A stretch of DNA of 34,073 nucleotides from Nitrosomonadaceae bacterium. Lineage in GTDB: Bacteria > Pseudomonadota > Gammaproteobacteria > Burkholderiales > Nitrosomonadaceae. A program made the translations under genes and the position numbers. The notes beneath the pieces were generated by a model. That model saw nothing but the letters and a program-made list of their open reading frames with translations. It was not told the origin of the DNA and did not search any database. Where the stretch lies: positions 1-34,073 of the forward strand of contig CAKKRO010000024.1 of assembly GCA_919902625.1 (NCBI GenBank), read 5' to 3'. Below are positions 1 to 6,942 of the stretch, in pieces (the first letter of the stretch is position 1; every line of letters begins with the position of its first letter).

Positions 1-248
1 CGCTGTTTGCCGGAAAAATCGACGTGGATGAAGAACTGTCCCGCCTGCAAGCGCATCTGGATGAAGTCGAACGCATCCTGAATAAAGGCGGCGCCGCCGG
101 CAAACGGCTCGACTTCATGATGCAGGAACTGCACCGCGAAGCCAACACCATCGGCTCGAAATCGGTGGATCTGGAAATATCCCGGATTTCGATGGAACTC
201 AAGGTAATTATCGAACAAATGCGTGAGCAGGTGCAGAATATTGAGTGA
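1..248 (+). CDS. yicC: YicC family endoribonuclease, C-terminal part (partial)
   Basis: Only the last 82 or so codons are in the window; the reading frame enters at base 3 and ends in TGA. The visible protein is the acidic, helical C-terminal domain (DUF1732) of YicC-like proteins. It includes the characteristic stretch with GKRLDFMMQELHRE followed by NTIGSK and a final helix ending in MREQVQNIE. E. coli YicC is an endoribonuclease implicated in small-RNA turnover. In many proteobacteria yicC is followed by gmk, but here an accessory gene follows after about 64 bases. The family call is firm; the activity is inferred from homologues. Confidence 0.88.
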   Translation, partial: LFAGKIDVDEELSRLQAHLDEVERILNKGGAAGKRLDFMMQELHREANTIGSKSVDLEISRISMELKVIIEQMREQVQNIE

Positions 249-312
249 TAGAGGTTAAATAAGTTTAGGTTGATTCGTTTTTTATCGTACACTTTGACTA
301 TCAGAGGCAAGT

Positions 313-1179
313 ATGTTCAATCTACTAGTTACTAGTGGCATCGGCTGGAGTTCCTCCCGTGGAACTATGAGCAGCAGTCGAACTCTCGAATTTACTGAAG
401 AGTATCTCGAAATACAGTTCGCGCCAAATGGAGTACTTGATCTACGCGCTGTAATGGAGTTGCCAACTGTCTTTGCGTGGGAGAACAGTTGGGATGGCAA
501 TCAACCATCAGCTCGAGTTGGAACTCTCACACGCATTCAACTGATCGGCCATGAGTATCAGCTTGAGTATATGTTTGATTCAGACATTCCACCGATCCCT
601 AACTCAATACTGTTCTCCACCGCTGCTGACGACTTGCACATCGACACCAAAAAAGCTAATTTTCCTGAATCTTCTCGCAATCATTGGTCCATTAAAGATG
701 TTGACCTTTTCAAGATCCTGCTAAAACACAGAATCGGTCAATGCTCCAAGCCGAAAGTATTTACCTTTACCGACGAACCTATAAATGATAACTTGGCCGC
801 CGTAATGATGCCATTTGATGCTGCCTTTACGCCGGTTTACAAAGCTCTACAAACCGCTATTGGTGAAGTGGACATGACCTGTCAACGTGCAGATGACATC
901 TGGGAAAACGATCACGTCGTTCAGGATGTCGCTCTCCTGCTCTGTAAAGCAGCAGTCGTTGTTTGCGACCTCAGCGGACGCAATGCCAATGTATTCTATG
1001 AAATGGGCATCGCGCATACGCTTGGCCGGGAGGTTATCCTGATCGCACAATCGGCAACTGATATTCCATTCGACGTGGCAGCAATCAGGCATATCAGATA
1101 TCTGCCAAACGGTGAGGGCCTAGCCAAGTTGAGCGCAGATCTGAAGCGCCGCTTGGAAACCCTGAAAGCACGAAAATAG
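313..1179 (+). CDS. Two-domain protein with C-terminal nucleoside-deoxyribosyltransferase-like (DRHyd/TIR-like) domain
   Basis: The protein has 288 residues from the ATG at 313 (GAGG lies just upstream). A second in-frame ATG at 367 would give 270 residues, and the low-complexity first 18 residues make it a real alternative. Residues 20-135 form a beta-rich N-terminal region that I do not recognise. Residues 162-275 resemble the nucleoside 2-deoxyribosyltransferase / DRHyd fold. It starts with a hydrophobic strand ending VMMPF (164-168), then QRADDI (191-196), a second strand ending in D219, and GRNANVFYEMG. The Glu at 230 sits where deoxyribosyltransferases carry their catalytic glutamate, and IPFD follows near 251. 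Such domains occur as nucleotide-degrading effectors or nucleotide sensors in predicted bacterial conflict systems. The neighbouring higBA module fits that context, but I see no partner enzyme. Domain call is moderate; a defence role is inference. Confidence 0.6.
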   Translation: MFNLLVTSGIGWSSSRGTMSSSRTLEFTEEYLEIQFAPNGVLDLRAVMELPTVFAWENSWDGNQPSARVGTLTRIQLIGHEYQLEYMFDSDIPPIPNSILFSTAADDLHIDTKKANFPESSRNHWSIKDVDLFKILLKHRIGQCSKPKVFTFTDEPINDNLAAVMMPFDAAFTPVYKALQTAIGEVDMTCQRADDIWENDHVVQDVALLLCKAAVVVCDLSGRNANVFYEMGIAHTLGREVILIAQSATDIPFDVAAIRHIRYLPNGEGLAKLSADLKRRLETLKARK

Positions 1180-1278
1180 CATGAGTGAAACATAGCGAAA
1201 TCAATCAATGGATAGATGGAACGTTGAATAATAGGCTTCGGCGACACTTCACCTATTCTTCAGTCTGCATAAGCCCGC

Positions 1279-1350
1279 GTAGGGCGCAATCCGTATTGCG
1301 CCGAATGAAAACGACACCCGGTGCAATGCATTTTCCTTTTGGTACCCTAC
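1279..1350. repeat. Short REP/MITE-like palindromic element
   Basis: The element starts with GTAGGG (1279-1284) and ends with the complementary CCCTAC (1345-1350). Inside is a perfect 8-base stem, GGCGCAAT (1283-1290) with ATTGCGCC (1295-1302), around a CCGT loop. This layout resembles short intergenic repeats common in environmental proteobacteria. No second copy is apparent in the window, so the repeat status rests on structure only. Confidence 0.4.
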
Positions 1351-1364
1351 AAAACCTTATTCTC

Positions 1365-1394
1365 GTGTGCATTCCACCCGGAAGGAATTCACAC
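1365..1394. repeat. Inverted repeat upstream of higBA
   Basis: GTGTGCATTCC (1365-1375) is complementary to GGAATTCACAC (1384-1394) at 10 of 11 positions, with an 8-base loop. No T-run follows, so it is a poor intrinsic terminator for the upstream gene. It could be a protein-binding site or part of the adjacent repeat. Confidence 0.35.
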
Positions 1395-1413
1395 ATACTG
1401 GTAAAGTTGCTGC

Positions 1414-1441
1414 TTGAATAACATGCGTACCGTGCTATTAT
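1414..1441 (+). promoter_or_regulatory. Predicted higBA promoter
   Basis: TTGAAT (1414-1419) and TATTAT (1436-1441) are separated by 16 bases. The start site expected 7 bases after the -10 box falls on base 1448, the A of the higB start codon. No Shine-Dalgarno sequence is visible, so this promoter would make a leaderless higB message. The -35 match is only 4 of 6. Confidence 0.45.
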
Positions 1442-1454
1442 GCTAGCATGATAG
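1435..1454. promoter_or_regulatory. Candidate HigA operator palindrome
   Basis: CTATTATGCTAGCATGATAG is palindromic at 9 of its 10 base pairs. It covers the -10 box and the higB start codon. HigA-type antitoxins bind palindromes over their own promoters, so this is the obvious autoregulatory operator. Binding itself is inferred. Confidence 0.55.
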
Positions 1455-1741
1455 TTTCCTTCAAGAATCAAGCGACTGAAGACATTTTTAACGGAAAAAA
1501 CTCCAAGCTGGCTCGTAACTTACTTCCTCAATCTTTGTGGAAAGTGGCTTTCAGAAAGCTGGATCAACTGGATTCAGTTTTGTTTCTGGAGGAATTAAGG
1601 ATACCACCCGGTAACTATCTCGAAAGCCTGTCAGGTGACAGAAAAGGGGAATTCAGTATCCGTATCAACGATCAATATCGGGTTTGCTTCAAATGGAGTG
1701 ATTCAGGCCCTCATAATGTTGAAATTATCGATTATCACTGA
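1448..1741 (+). CDS. higB: HigB-type mRNA interferase toxin (RelE superfamily)
   Basis: This 97-residue protein matches the HigB / plasmid-maintenance killer family in length and pattern. It has an N-terminal FKNQATEDIFNG segment, a basic helix around LWKVAFRKLDQLD, then RIPPGNYLESLSGDRKGEFSIRIN and the strand YRVCFKW near the C terminus. HigB toxins cleave mRNA on the ribosome. The gene lies first in a toxin-antitoxin pair, the usual order for higBA, with the antitoxin ATG 16 bases after its stop. The start codon is embedded in the palindrome and promoter, with no visible ribosome-binding site. The family call is strong; activity is inferred from relatives. Confidence 0.87.
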   Translation: MIVSFKNQATEDIFNGKNSKLARNLLPQSLWKVAFRKLDQLDSVLFLEELRIPPGNYLESLSGDRKGEFSIRINDQYRVCFKWSDSGPHNVEIIDYH

Positions 1742-1757
1742 TAAAGGTCTTGTTACC

Positions 1758-2072
1758 ATGCGCATCCCAACCGATAGAGAACCTACACACCCCGGTGAAA
1801 TGCTTCGCGCCGAATTCTTGCAACCGATGGGCATCAGCCAGCGGGAATTGGCGGAGGCTATCCATGTTCCTTATCAGCGTGTCAACGAGCTGGTCAATCA
1901 AAAACGGGGTGTCACGCCGAGCACGGCGTTAAGATTGGCGAAGTTTTTCAATGTCTCCGCAGATTATTGGCTCAACCTGCAATCCCGCTGGGATTTGTAT
2001 TGGGTTCAACAATCCGAAATGGATGACATTGAATCTATCTCAGACTTTAGTCAGGTAAAAGAATTGGCCTGA
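1758..2072 (+). CDS. higA: HigA-type antitoxin, XRE/Cro-family HTH protein
   Basis: I chose the ATG at 1758, which gives 104 residues. The open frame extends upstream to 1635, but that part only re-reads higB in another frame. The opening PTHPGEMLRAEFLQPMGI is typical of HigA/VapI antitoxins. A helix-turn-helix follows (ISQRELAEAIHVPYQRVNELVNQKRG, about residues 26-51), and then the family hallmark ALRLAKFFNVSADYWLNLQ. It should neutralise HigB and repress the shared promoter, probably at the palindrome over the higB start. The C-terminal tail is acidic, as is usual. Confidence 0.9.
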   Translation: MRIPTDREPTHPGEMLRAEFLQPMGISQRELAEAIHVPYQRVNELVNQKRGVTPSTALRLAKFFNVSADYWLNLQSRWDLYWVQQSEMDDIESISDFSQVKELA

Positions 2073-2555
2073 CAATGTACTCACGGATGCATTACACGCA
2101 CCGTTTAGCTTAGTGTGCGACTCGAAGAGGTAAGCAGGGCTTTGGATAGGCCGGTATCAACACGAGAATGACACAATTCACAGTTAAACAGATGAAATGT
2201 TTGCTGTCACCGTTACTTCTCACCCCCTTTGATTGGCTCCTATTCCTGCATCAATTTAAAAAAACTGTGATTTTTATCACAGCATAAATCATTCTGACTC
2301 TGTAATTTTGCTTTCTACTACAAATATAGAACAGAGTTTTGCAAAGATCTTATAAGATTTCCGTTGCACGAAGAGGTAAAGTAATTCCAGGTCTTATGTT
2401 TCAAATGATATTTCAAAATTCCCCGAAGGTTTTTCTATAGTCATCTATGTGGTTTGTAGTTTTAGGCTCTAAAACATCAAAGAGATCAACAATGACAGAA
2501 TCTTCACAGCGGGCAACAAAGTAGTCTATTTTTAAAATGTGAAAGGAGTGTAAAA
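2073..2555. other. 483-base intergenic region with a CRP/FNR-type palindrome
   Basis: This AT-rich stretch lies between higA and the M15 peptidase gene. It carries a perfect 7+4+7 palindrome at 2265-2282 and a good Shine-Dalgarno just before 2556. I find no gene with plausible start, length and composition; a small RNA or leader peptide cannot be excluded by eye. Confidence 0.55.
2265..2282. promoter_or_regulatory. CRP/FNR-superfamily-like binding site
   Basis: CTGTGATTTTTATCACAG contains TGTGA-N6-TCACA, the exact half-sites of a CRP-type operator. The arms are perfect. TGTAAT (2301-2306) could be a -10 box downstream, putting the site about 39.5 bases from the predicted start. The regulated gene would be the one at 2556, with a leader of roughly 240 bases. 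Confidence 0.45.
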
Positions 2556-3023
2556 ATGTTAAACAGTAGAAAAATTGAAGATTTGCACCCTCAGGTGCAA
2601 AAGTTATGCAAAGAATTTCTGGCACGATGCGAAGCTGAAGGGATTGAAGTTCTCATTACCAGCACATACCGCGACCATGAATCGCAAGCAGAGCTTTACG
2701 CACAGGGTCGCACCAAACCAGGTTCCGTCGTGACAAACGCCAAACCTGGCCAATCTTGGCACAACTGGCGCGTGGCATTTGACATTGTGCCGCTTCGCCA
2801 TGGAAAGCCAGTTTGGGGCACAGCTGGAAATGGCATAGACAGCGATCCTACGGATGATAATACAGATGATCTGGAATTGTGGCAGCGCATCGGAAAAATA
2901 GGTAAATCCGTGGGACTTGAATGGGCCGGGGATTGGAAAACTTTTCGCGAGTTTCCGCATTTTCAGTATACCGGAGGCCTAACTCTTGCTGAGTTCGCAG
3001 AGGGGAAAACACTTCTAGCCTAA
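2556..3023 (+). CDS. M15-family metallopeptidase, phage endolysin-like
   Basis: This 155-residue protein has the M15 (VanY / L-alanyl-D-glutamate endopeptidase) zinc signature. SxHxxxxAxD occurs at S67, H69 and D76, with the third ligand H135 in EFPHFQ. The N-terminal TSTYRDHESQAELYAQGRT segment is typical of the M15C phage-endolysin branch. There is no signal peptide, so the enzyme would stay cytoplasmic unless a holin or lysis releases it. No holin, spanin or other phage gene is nearby. AAAGGAGTG supports the ATG. It probably cleaves peptidoglycan stem peptides and looks like a prophage remnant or domesticated lysin. Confidence 0.85.
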   Translation: MLNSRKIEDLHPQVQKLCKEFLARCEAEGIEVLITSTYRDHESQAELYAQGRTKPGSVVTNAKPGQSWHNWRVAFDIVPLRHGKPVWGTAGNGIDSDPTDDNTDDLELWQRIGKIGKSVGLEWAGDWKTFREFPHFQYTGGLTLAEFAEGKTLLA

Positions 3024-3087
3024 CAAGTAAGGTGATTGCACAAGCGAAACGTATCTCAATGATAACTGCGGGATAAGCTTATTCACC

Positions 3088-4206
3088 TCATTGTGTCAAA
3101 GTATCGAGCGCACTGACATACGCCAGTCCCAGAGCATGCGCCACCGCTTCATGCGTCAACCGGCCTTGGCAAACATTCAGACCATTGCGCAAATGCGGAT
3201 CATCCATCAGTGCTTTGCGATAGCCTTTATTGGCCAGCGCCAGGACGAACGGCAAGGTCGCGTTATTCAGGGCAAAGGTGGAGGTGCGCGCGACCGCTCC
3301 GGGCATGTTGGAAACGCAGTAATGCACGACACCGTCTAGGATAAAAATGGGATCGGCCAGCGTGGTGGGTTTGGAGGTGGCGAAACAGCCGCCTTGGTCG
3401 ATTGCAACGTCGACCAGCACGGTGCCGCGATTCATGCGGCTGACCATTTCACGGGTCACCAGTTTGGGGGCGGCGCCTCCGGGAACCAGCACCGCGCCGA
3501 TGACCAGATCGGCGGTTGTAACATGTTCTTCCAGCGCATCTACGGTTGAGAAAACGGTATTGATTCTGGAGCCGTACTGGGAATCCAGTTGCTGCAAGCG
3601 ATGAATCGATTTATCCAGCACGGTCACATGCGCTTCCACGCCCATGGCGATACGGGCGGCATTGGTGCCGACGACACCGCCGCCGAGGACCACGACGCGC
3701 GCCGCAGGCACGCCGGACACACCGCCGAGCAGCATGCCGCGGCCGCCCTGATCCAGTTCCAGCGCATGCGCACCAGCCTGAATCGCCATGCGTCCGGCCA
3801 CTTCGCTCATCGGCGCCAGCAGCGGCAATCCGCCAAAGCTGTCGGTGACTGTTTCGTAGGCGATAGCGATACAGCCGGAATCCATTAAGCTTTTGGCTTG
3901 CACCGGATCAGGCGCGAGGTGCAGATAGGTGAATAGCACCTGCCCTGCGCGCAGCAATGGAAGCTCGGAGGATTGCGGCTCCTTGACTTTGACAATCAGA
4001 TCGGCTTTGGCGTAAATCTCCTGCGGCGTTTCCACGATCTCCGCGCCTGCGTTCCGATACTTGTCATCGCCCAAATCAATTTGCATCCCGGCGTTTTTTT
4101 GCACCATCACATGATGACCGCTGGCAACCAGCTCGCGTACCGCCGGCGGCGTCAATCCCACACGGGATTCATGTATTTTAATTTCCTTAGGCACGCCGAT
4201 ATGCAT
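3088..4206 (-). CDS. ald: Alanine dehydrogenase
   Basis: This 372-residue protein has the usual length and start (MHIGVPKEIK) for NAD-dependent L-alanine dehydrogenase, which interconverts alanine with pyruvate plus ammonium. The substrate residues K75 (in KVKEPQ) and H96 (in YLHLAPD) are present. So is the Rossmann motif VVLGGGVVGTNAARIA near residues 171-187. GGGAGA precedes the ATG. It follows the SDR gene by 21 bases and is the last gene of the minus-strand run from queD. Its activity connects nitrogen assimilation with pyruvate. Confidence 0.96.
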   Translation of the reverse strand: MHIGVPKEIKIHESRVGLTPPAVRELVASGHHVMVQKNAGMQIDLGDDKYRNAGAEIVETPQEIYAKADLIVKVKEPQSSELPLLRAGQVLFTYLHLAPDPVQAKSLMDSGCIAIAYETVTDSFGGLPLLAPMSEVAGRMAIQAGAHALELDQGGRGMLLGGVSGVPAARVVVLGGGVVGTNAARIAMGVEAHVTVLDKSIHRLQQLDSQYGSRINTVFSTVDALEEHVTTADLVIGAVLVPGGAAPKLVTREMVSRMNRGTVLVDVAIDQGGCFATSKPTTLADPIFILDGVVHYCVSNMPGAVARTSTFALNNATLPFVLALANKGYRKALMDDPHLRNGLNVCQGRLTHEAVAHALGLAYVSALDTLTQ

Positions 4207-4227
4207 CTGATTCTCCCTTTCTGTCCG

Positions 4228-4977
4228 TTAAATAATCCCGCCATTAACACCGATATTCTGTCCCGTAATCCAGCGGGCTTCGTCACTGGCCAGAAACAAC
4301 ACCACTTGAGCAATATCATCCGCTTCACCAATCCGCCCCAGGGCTGCCATCGCCGCCATGCGTTCGATGTCCGCCGCGGTTTTGCCCGCGCGGAACAATT
4401 CCGTATCGACCGGACCCGGTGAAACGGTATTGGCGGTGATGCCTCGTTTTCCTGCTTCACGGGCAAAAATCCGCGTCAATTGTTCCACGGCGGCTTTGGT
4501 TGCGGCATAAGCGCCGTATTTGGGCAGCATCAAGCGCGTCACAGTACTGGAAATAGTCACCACGCGCCCATGATCCGCCAGTTTGGTAGCCGCCTCGCGC
4601 AGCATATAAAAAACGCTCTTGAAATTCACGTCGACAATGTGATCAAACTCATCGTCCTGGATGTCCGCGATTTCCTTGAACAGCAGGACTCCGGCGTTAT
4701 TCACCAGAATATCAATCCGTCCGAAATATTCGGAAGCGATTTCAAACAGCTTCCGCACCTCAACAGGATTGCAGACATCGGCTTGCACGGCCCTGCACTC
4801 ACCGCCAGCATCCGAAATAGCGGCACAGATTTTGTCGGCTGCCAACTTATTTTCCACATAATTAATCACGACTTTTGCCCTTGCATTGGCTAAAGTTAAC
4901 GCAATCTCCGCACCGATCCCTCTCGAAGAACCGGTAACAATGGCGACTTTTCCATGCAGAGATTTCATTTTAAGCAT
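4228..4977 (-). CDS. SDR-family NAD(P)-dependent oxidoreductase (FabG-like)
   Basis: This is a classical short-chain dehydrogenase of 249 residues. The cofactor motif TGSSRGIG is at 15-22, NNAG near 93-96, and the catalytic Ser (143/144), Tyr157 and Lys161 are in place. The C terminus ITGQNIGVNGG is typical. SPGPVDTELF near 186-195 completes the fold. The substrate cannot be told from sequence; resemblance to 3-oxoacyl-ACP reductases is generic. An ATG three codons downstream (4968) is a possible alternative start, and neither has a strong ribosome-binding site. It sits between the ankyrin gene and ald with short gaps. Confidence 0.9.
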   Translation of the reverse strand: MLKMKSLHGKVAIVTGSSRGIGAEIALTLANARAKVVINYVENKLAADKICAAISDAGGECRAVQADVCNPVEVRKLFEIASEYFGRIDILVNNAGVLLFKEIADIQDDEFDHIVDVNFKSVFYMLREAATKLADHGRVVTISSTVTRLMLPKYGAYAATKAAVEQLTRIFAREAGKRGITANTVSPGPVDTELFRAGKTAADIERMAAMAALGRIGEADDIAQVVLFLASDEARWITGQNIGVNGGII

Positions 4978-5004
4978 CTTCGAATACCAGCGGGTATACC
5001 CTAT

Positions 5005-5658
5005 TTATTCCGATACACCATGGCTTTTAAGAAATTTTACAATATTCTGATGATTGCGTTTTTCTGCCCAGTTGAGCGCGTTGTCGCCGTGCTCATTTTT
5101 AATATTCGGGTCTGCCCCATTGTAAAGCAGGAAGGTCACCGTATCGAAATGATTTCCTCTGACCGCCATCATCAGCGCAGTGGTTCCATTGTCTGAAGTC
5201 GAGTTGATATTTGCTTCAGCGGTCAACAACAATCGAATGGTCTCCAAGTGACCGCCTGAAGCGGCATAAATCAGGGGATTCCATCCGTTGTGATTAATTT
5301 CCGCCCCTCTGATATAAAACTGCCGCACCATTTCGGTCTGGCCATGATAGCTGGCTAACATGATGGCTGTTTCGCCATACCGGTTGCGAATATTCAGTTT
5401 TGCGCCGGCATGGATCAAAAGCTCCGCGAGTTTCAAATTCTTGCTTTGCGCGGCCATCATCAAGGGCGTATACCCTTCCCTATTGGGAATATCAGGACTG
5501 GCGCCTTTCTTCAGTAATGCGGATGCATCTGATACATTCCCCTTTTCTATCGCCCATATCAGGTCCTCCTGAATGCCGGCGGAAACATTGAGCGGCAGGC
5601 AAAAAAGAACTGCCACGGCCAATAGGAATAGAAAACGTGATTTAGGCCGGTCATCCAT
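5005..5658 (-). CDS. Exported ankyrin-repeat protein
   Basis: I place the start at the ATG ending at 5658, giving 217 residues. The frame runs upstream to 5709, but that part lies inside tatD and would spoil the signal peptide. Residues 1-27 are a clear Sec signal, with basic RPKSR, a hydrophobic core and NVSA before the predicted cleavage. About five ankyrin repeats follow, recognisable by GYTPLMMAAQ, YGETAIMLAS, WNPLIYAASGGH, GTTALMMAVRGNH and GDNALNWAEKRNH. Ankyrin repeats bind proteins; the partner is unknown and would be periplasmic. The start overlaps the tatD stop by 8 bases, suggesting translational coupling. Confidence 0.87.
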   Translation of the reverse strand: MDDRPKSRFLFLLAVAVLFCLPLNVSAGIQEDLIWAIEKGNVSDASALLKKGASPDIPNREGYTPLMMAAQSKNLKLAELLIHAGAKLNIRNRYGETAIMLASYHGQTEMVRQFYIRGAEINHNGWNPLIYAASGGHLETIRLLLTAEANINSTSDNGTTALMMAVRGNHFDTVTFLLYNGADPNIKNEHGDNALNWAEKRNHQNIVKFLKSHGVSE

Positions 5659-6424
5659 TTCCGGATAGTTTGAATAAGTTAAAAAAATTATCCGTGGTCG
5701 CAGTTGCAATTTCTTCTAACGTTACGGCGCGTAACCGCGCAATCTCTTCCGCTACATGACGCACAAACGCAGGCTGATTTTGTTTGCCGCGAAACGGCAC
5801 CGGCGCAAGATAGGGTGAATCTGTTTCAATCAGCATTCTATCCAATGGAATATTCCTGGCAACTTCTTTTAAGGCTACAGCATTCTTGAATGTCACGATG
5901 CCTGAAAATGAAATATAAAAATTCATCGCCATCGCTTGTTGCGCCACTTCCCAACTCTCGGTAAAGCAATGCATCACCCCGCCCACCTGATCAGCACCCT
6001 CTTCCTGCATAATCCGCAGCGTATCGGCTGCTGCTGAGCGGGTATGAATGATCAACGGTTTATTCACTTTCCGCGCTGCGCGGATATGCTGGCGGAAACG
6101 TTCACGCTGCCATTCCAGATCGCCTTGCAAACGAAAGTAATCTAAACCCGTTTCGCCAATGGCAATCACTTTGGGATGGCGACCCAGATCAGCCAATTCA
6201 GCAGCTTGCGGTTCAATTTCATCTTCGTAATCCGGATGAACTCCGACGGAGGCAAACAAGTTTTCATGCGCTTCCGCCAAAGCGCGTACACGAGGGAAAT
6301 CCGGCAAATTAACACTGACACAAAGTGCGTGCGTCACATGATTTTCCTGCATGTTAAGTAACAGCTCATCCAGATCCTTGGCAAGATCAGGAAAATCAAG
6401 GTGACAATGTGAATCAATAAACAT
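5651..6424 (-). CDS. tatD: TatD-family metal-dependent hydrolase
   Basis: This 257-residue TIM-barrel amidohydrolase starts MFIDSHCHLD, with metal ligands H6 and H8. It also has the GETGLDY glutamate, PLIIHTR and GVMHCF histidines, and the late IETDSPYLAP aspartate. Family members act as 3'-5' DNases or RNases and as D-aminoacyl-tRNA-like hydrolases. Whether this is TatD or the paralogue YcfH cannot be settled here. It lies 23 bases after queD and overlaps the ankyrin gene. Confidence 0.93.
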   Translation of the reverse strand: MFIDSHCHLDFPDLAKDLDELLLNMQENHVTHALCVSVNLPDFPRVRALAEAHENLFASVGVHPDYEDEIEPQAAELADLGRHPKVIAIGETGLDYFRLQGDLEWQRERFRQHIRAARKVNKPLIIHTRSAAADTLRIMQEEGADQVGGVMHCFTESWEVAQQAMAMNFYISFSGIVTFKNAVALKEVARNIPLDRMLIETDSPYLAPVPFRGKQNQPAFVRHVAEEIARLRAVTLEEIATATTDNFFNLFKLSGNG

Positions 6425-6447
6425 GGGAGTAAAAAATCCTTTAAAAA

Positions 6448-6897
6448 TTATAGCGCCCCGCGTAGTGCATCAGCCCAACAATTGGGAGTTTCAAATAATC
6501 GCACCTGCTCGAGTTGAAGATGATTGCCGTAGCTATCCTGATAAGCTTCATCTAAAATACCAAAAGCAATCAAAGCCAGATTTTCTGCGGTGGGCTGAAC
6601 GTCGAGCACAACTGTTTTGTGACCTTCAATGGATTGAAGAAATTGCAATACCCGTGTATCCCCCGAGTAAACCAGAAAAGCATGATCCCATTGATCCACC
6701 AGTACGGATTTGGCAATACGTTTCACTTCCGAGAAATCCATGACCATGCCTTGCTCAGCAACGCCTTCGTCAGCGATAATGTTACCCGATAGTGTAATTT
6801 CGATCTTGTAGCGGTGACCGTGTAAATGGCGGCACTGGCTGTTATGCGTCGAAATACGATGACCGGCATCAAATTCCAGCTTGCGTGTGATTAACAT
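6448..6897 (-). CDS. queD: 6-carboxy-5,6,7,8-tetrahydropterin synthase QueD
   Basis: This 149-residue member of the PTPS/QueD family has zinc ligands H13 (DAGHR), H26 and H28 (HLHGH). The catalytic cysteine C22 precedes them. WDHAFLV and a late FETPNCWA with its conserved glutamate complete the active site. It converts dihydroneopterin triphosphate to carboxytetrahydropterin in queuosine/7-deazaguanine synthesis. Other que genes are not visible here. It heads the minus-strand run with tatD and diverges from the radical SAM gene over 45 bases. Confidence 0.92.
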   Translation of the reverse strand: MLITRKLEFDAGHRISTHNSQCRHLHGHRYKIEITLSGNIIADEGVAEQGMVMDFSEVKRIAKSVLVDQWDHAFLVYSGDTRVLQFLQSIEGHKTVVLDVQPTAENLALIAFGILDEAYQDSYGNHLQLEQVRLFETPNCWADALRGAL

Positions 6898-6942
6898 ACG
6901 TACAATTTTAATAGCGCGAAATAAACAGGTAGGATTGTAACA

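Larger units (their letters stand above)
1180..1447. other. Intergenic region with two inverted repeats and the higBA promoter
   Basis: These 268 bases separate the DRHyd-domain gene from higB. I see no convincing gene. They hold a 72-base element with GTAGGG/CCCTAC ends and an internal hairpin (1279-1350), an inverted repeat with 11-base arms (1365-1394), and the higBA promoter with its palindrome near 1435-1454. Confidence 0.6.

Noticed and set aside
1635..1757. Upstream extension of higA
   Set aside because: It lies within higB in another frame, and HigA proteins start at the MRIPTDREPTHPGE-like sequence.
5659..5709. Upstream extension of the ankyrin protein
   Set aside because: It would precede the signal peptide with unrelated residues and lies within tatD.
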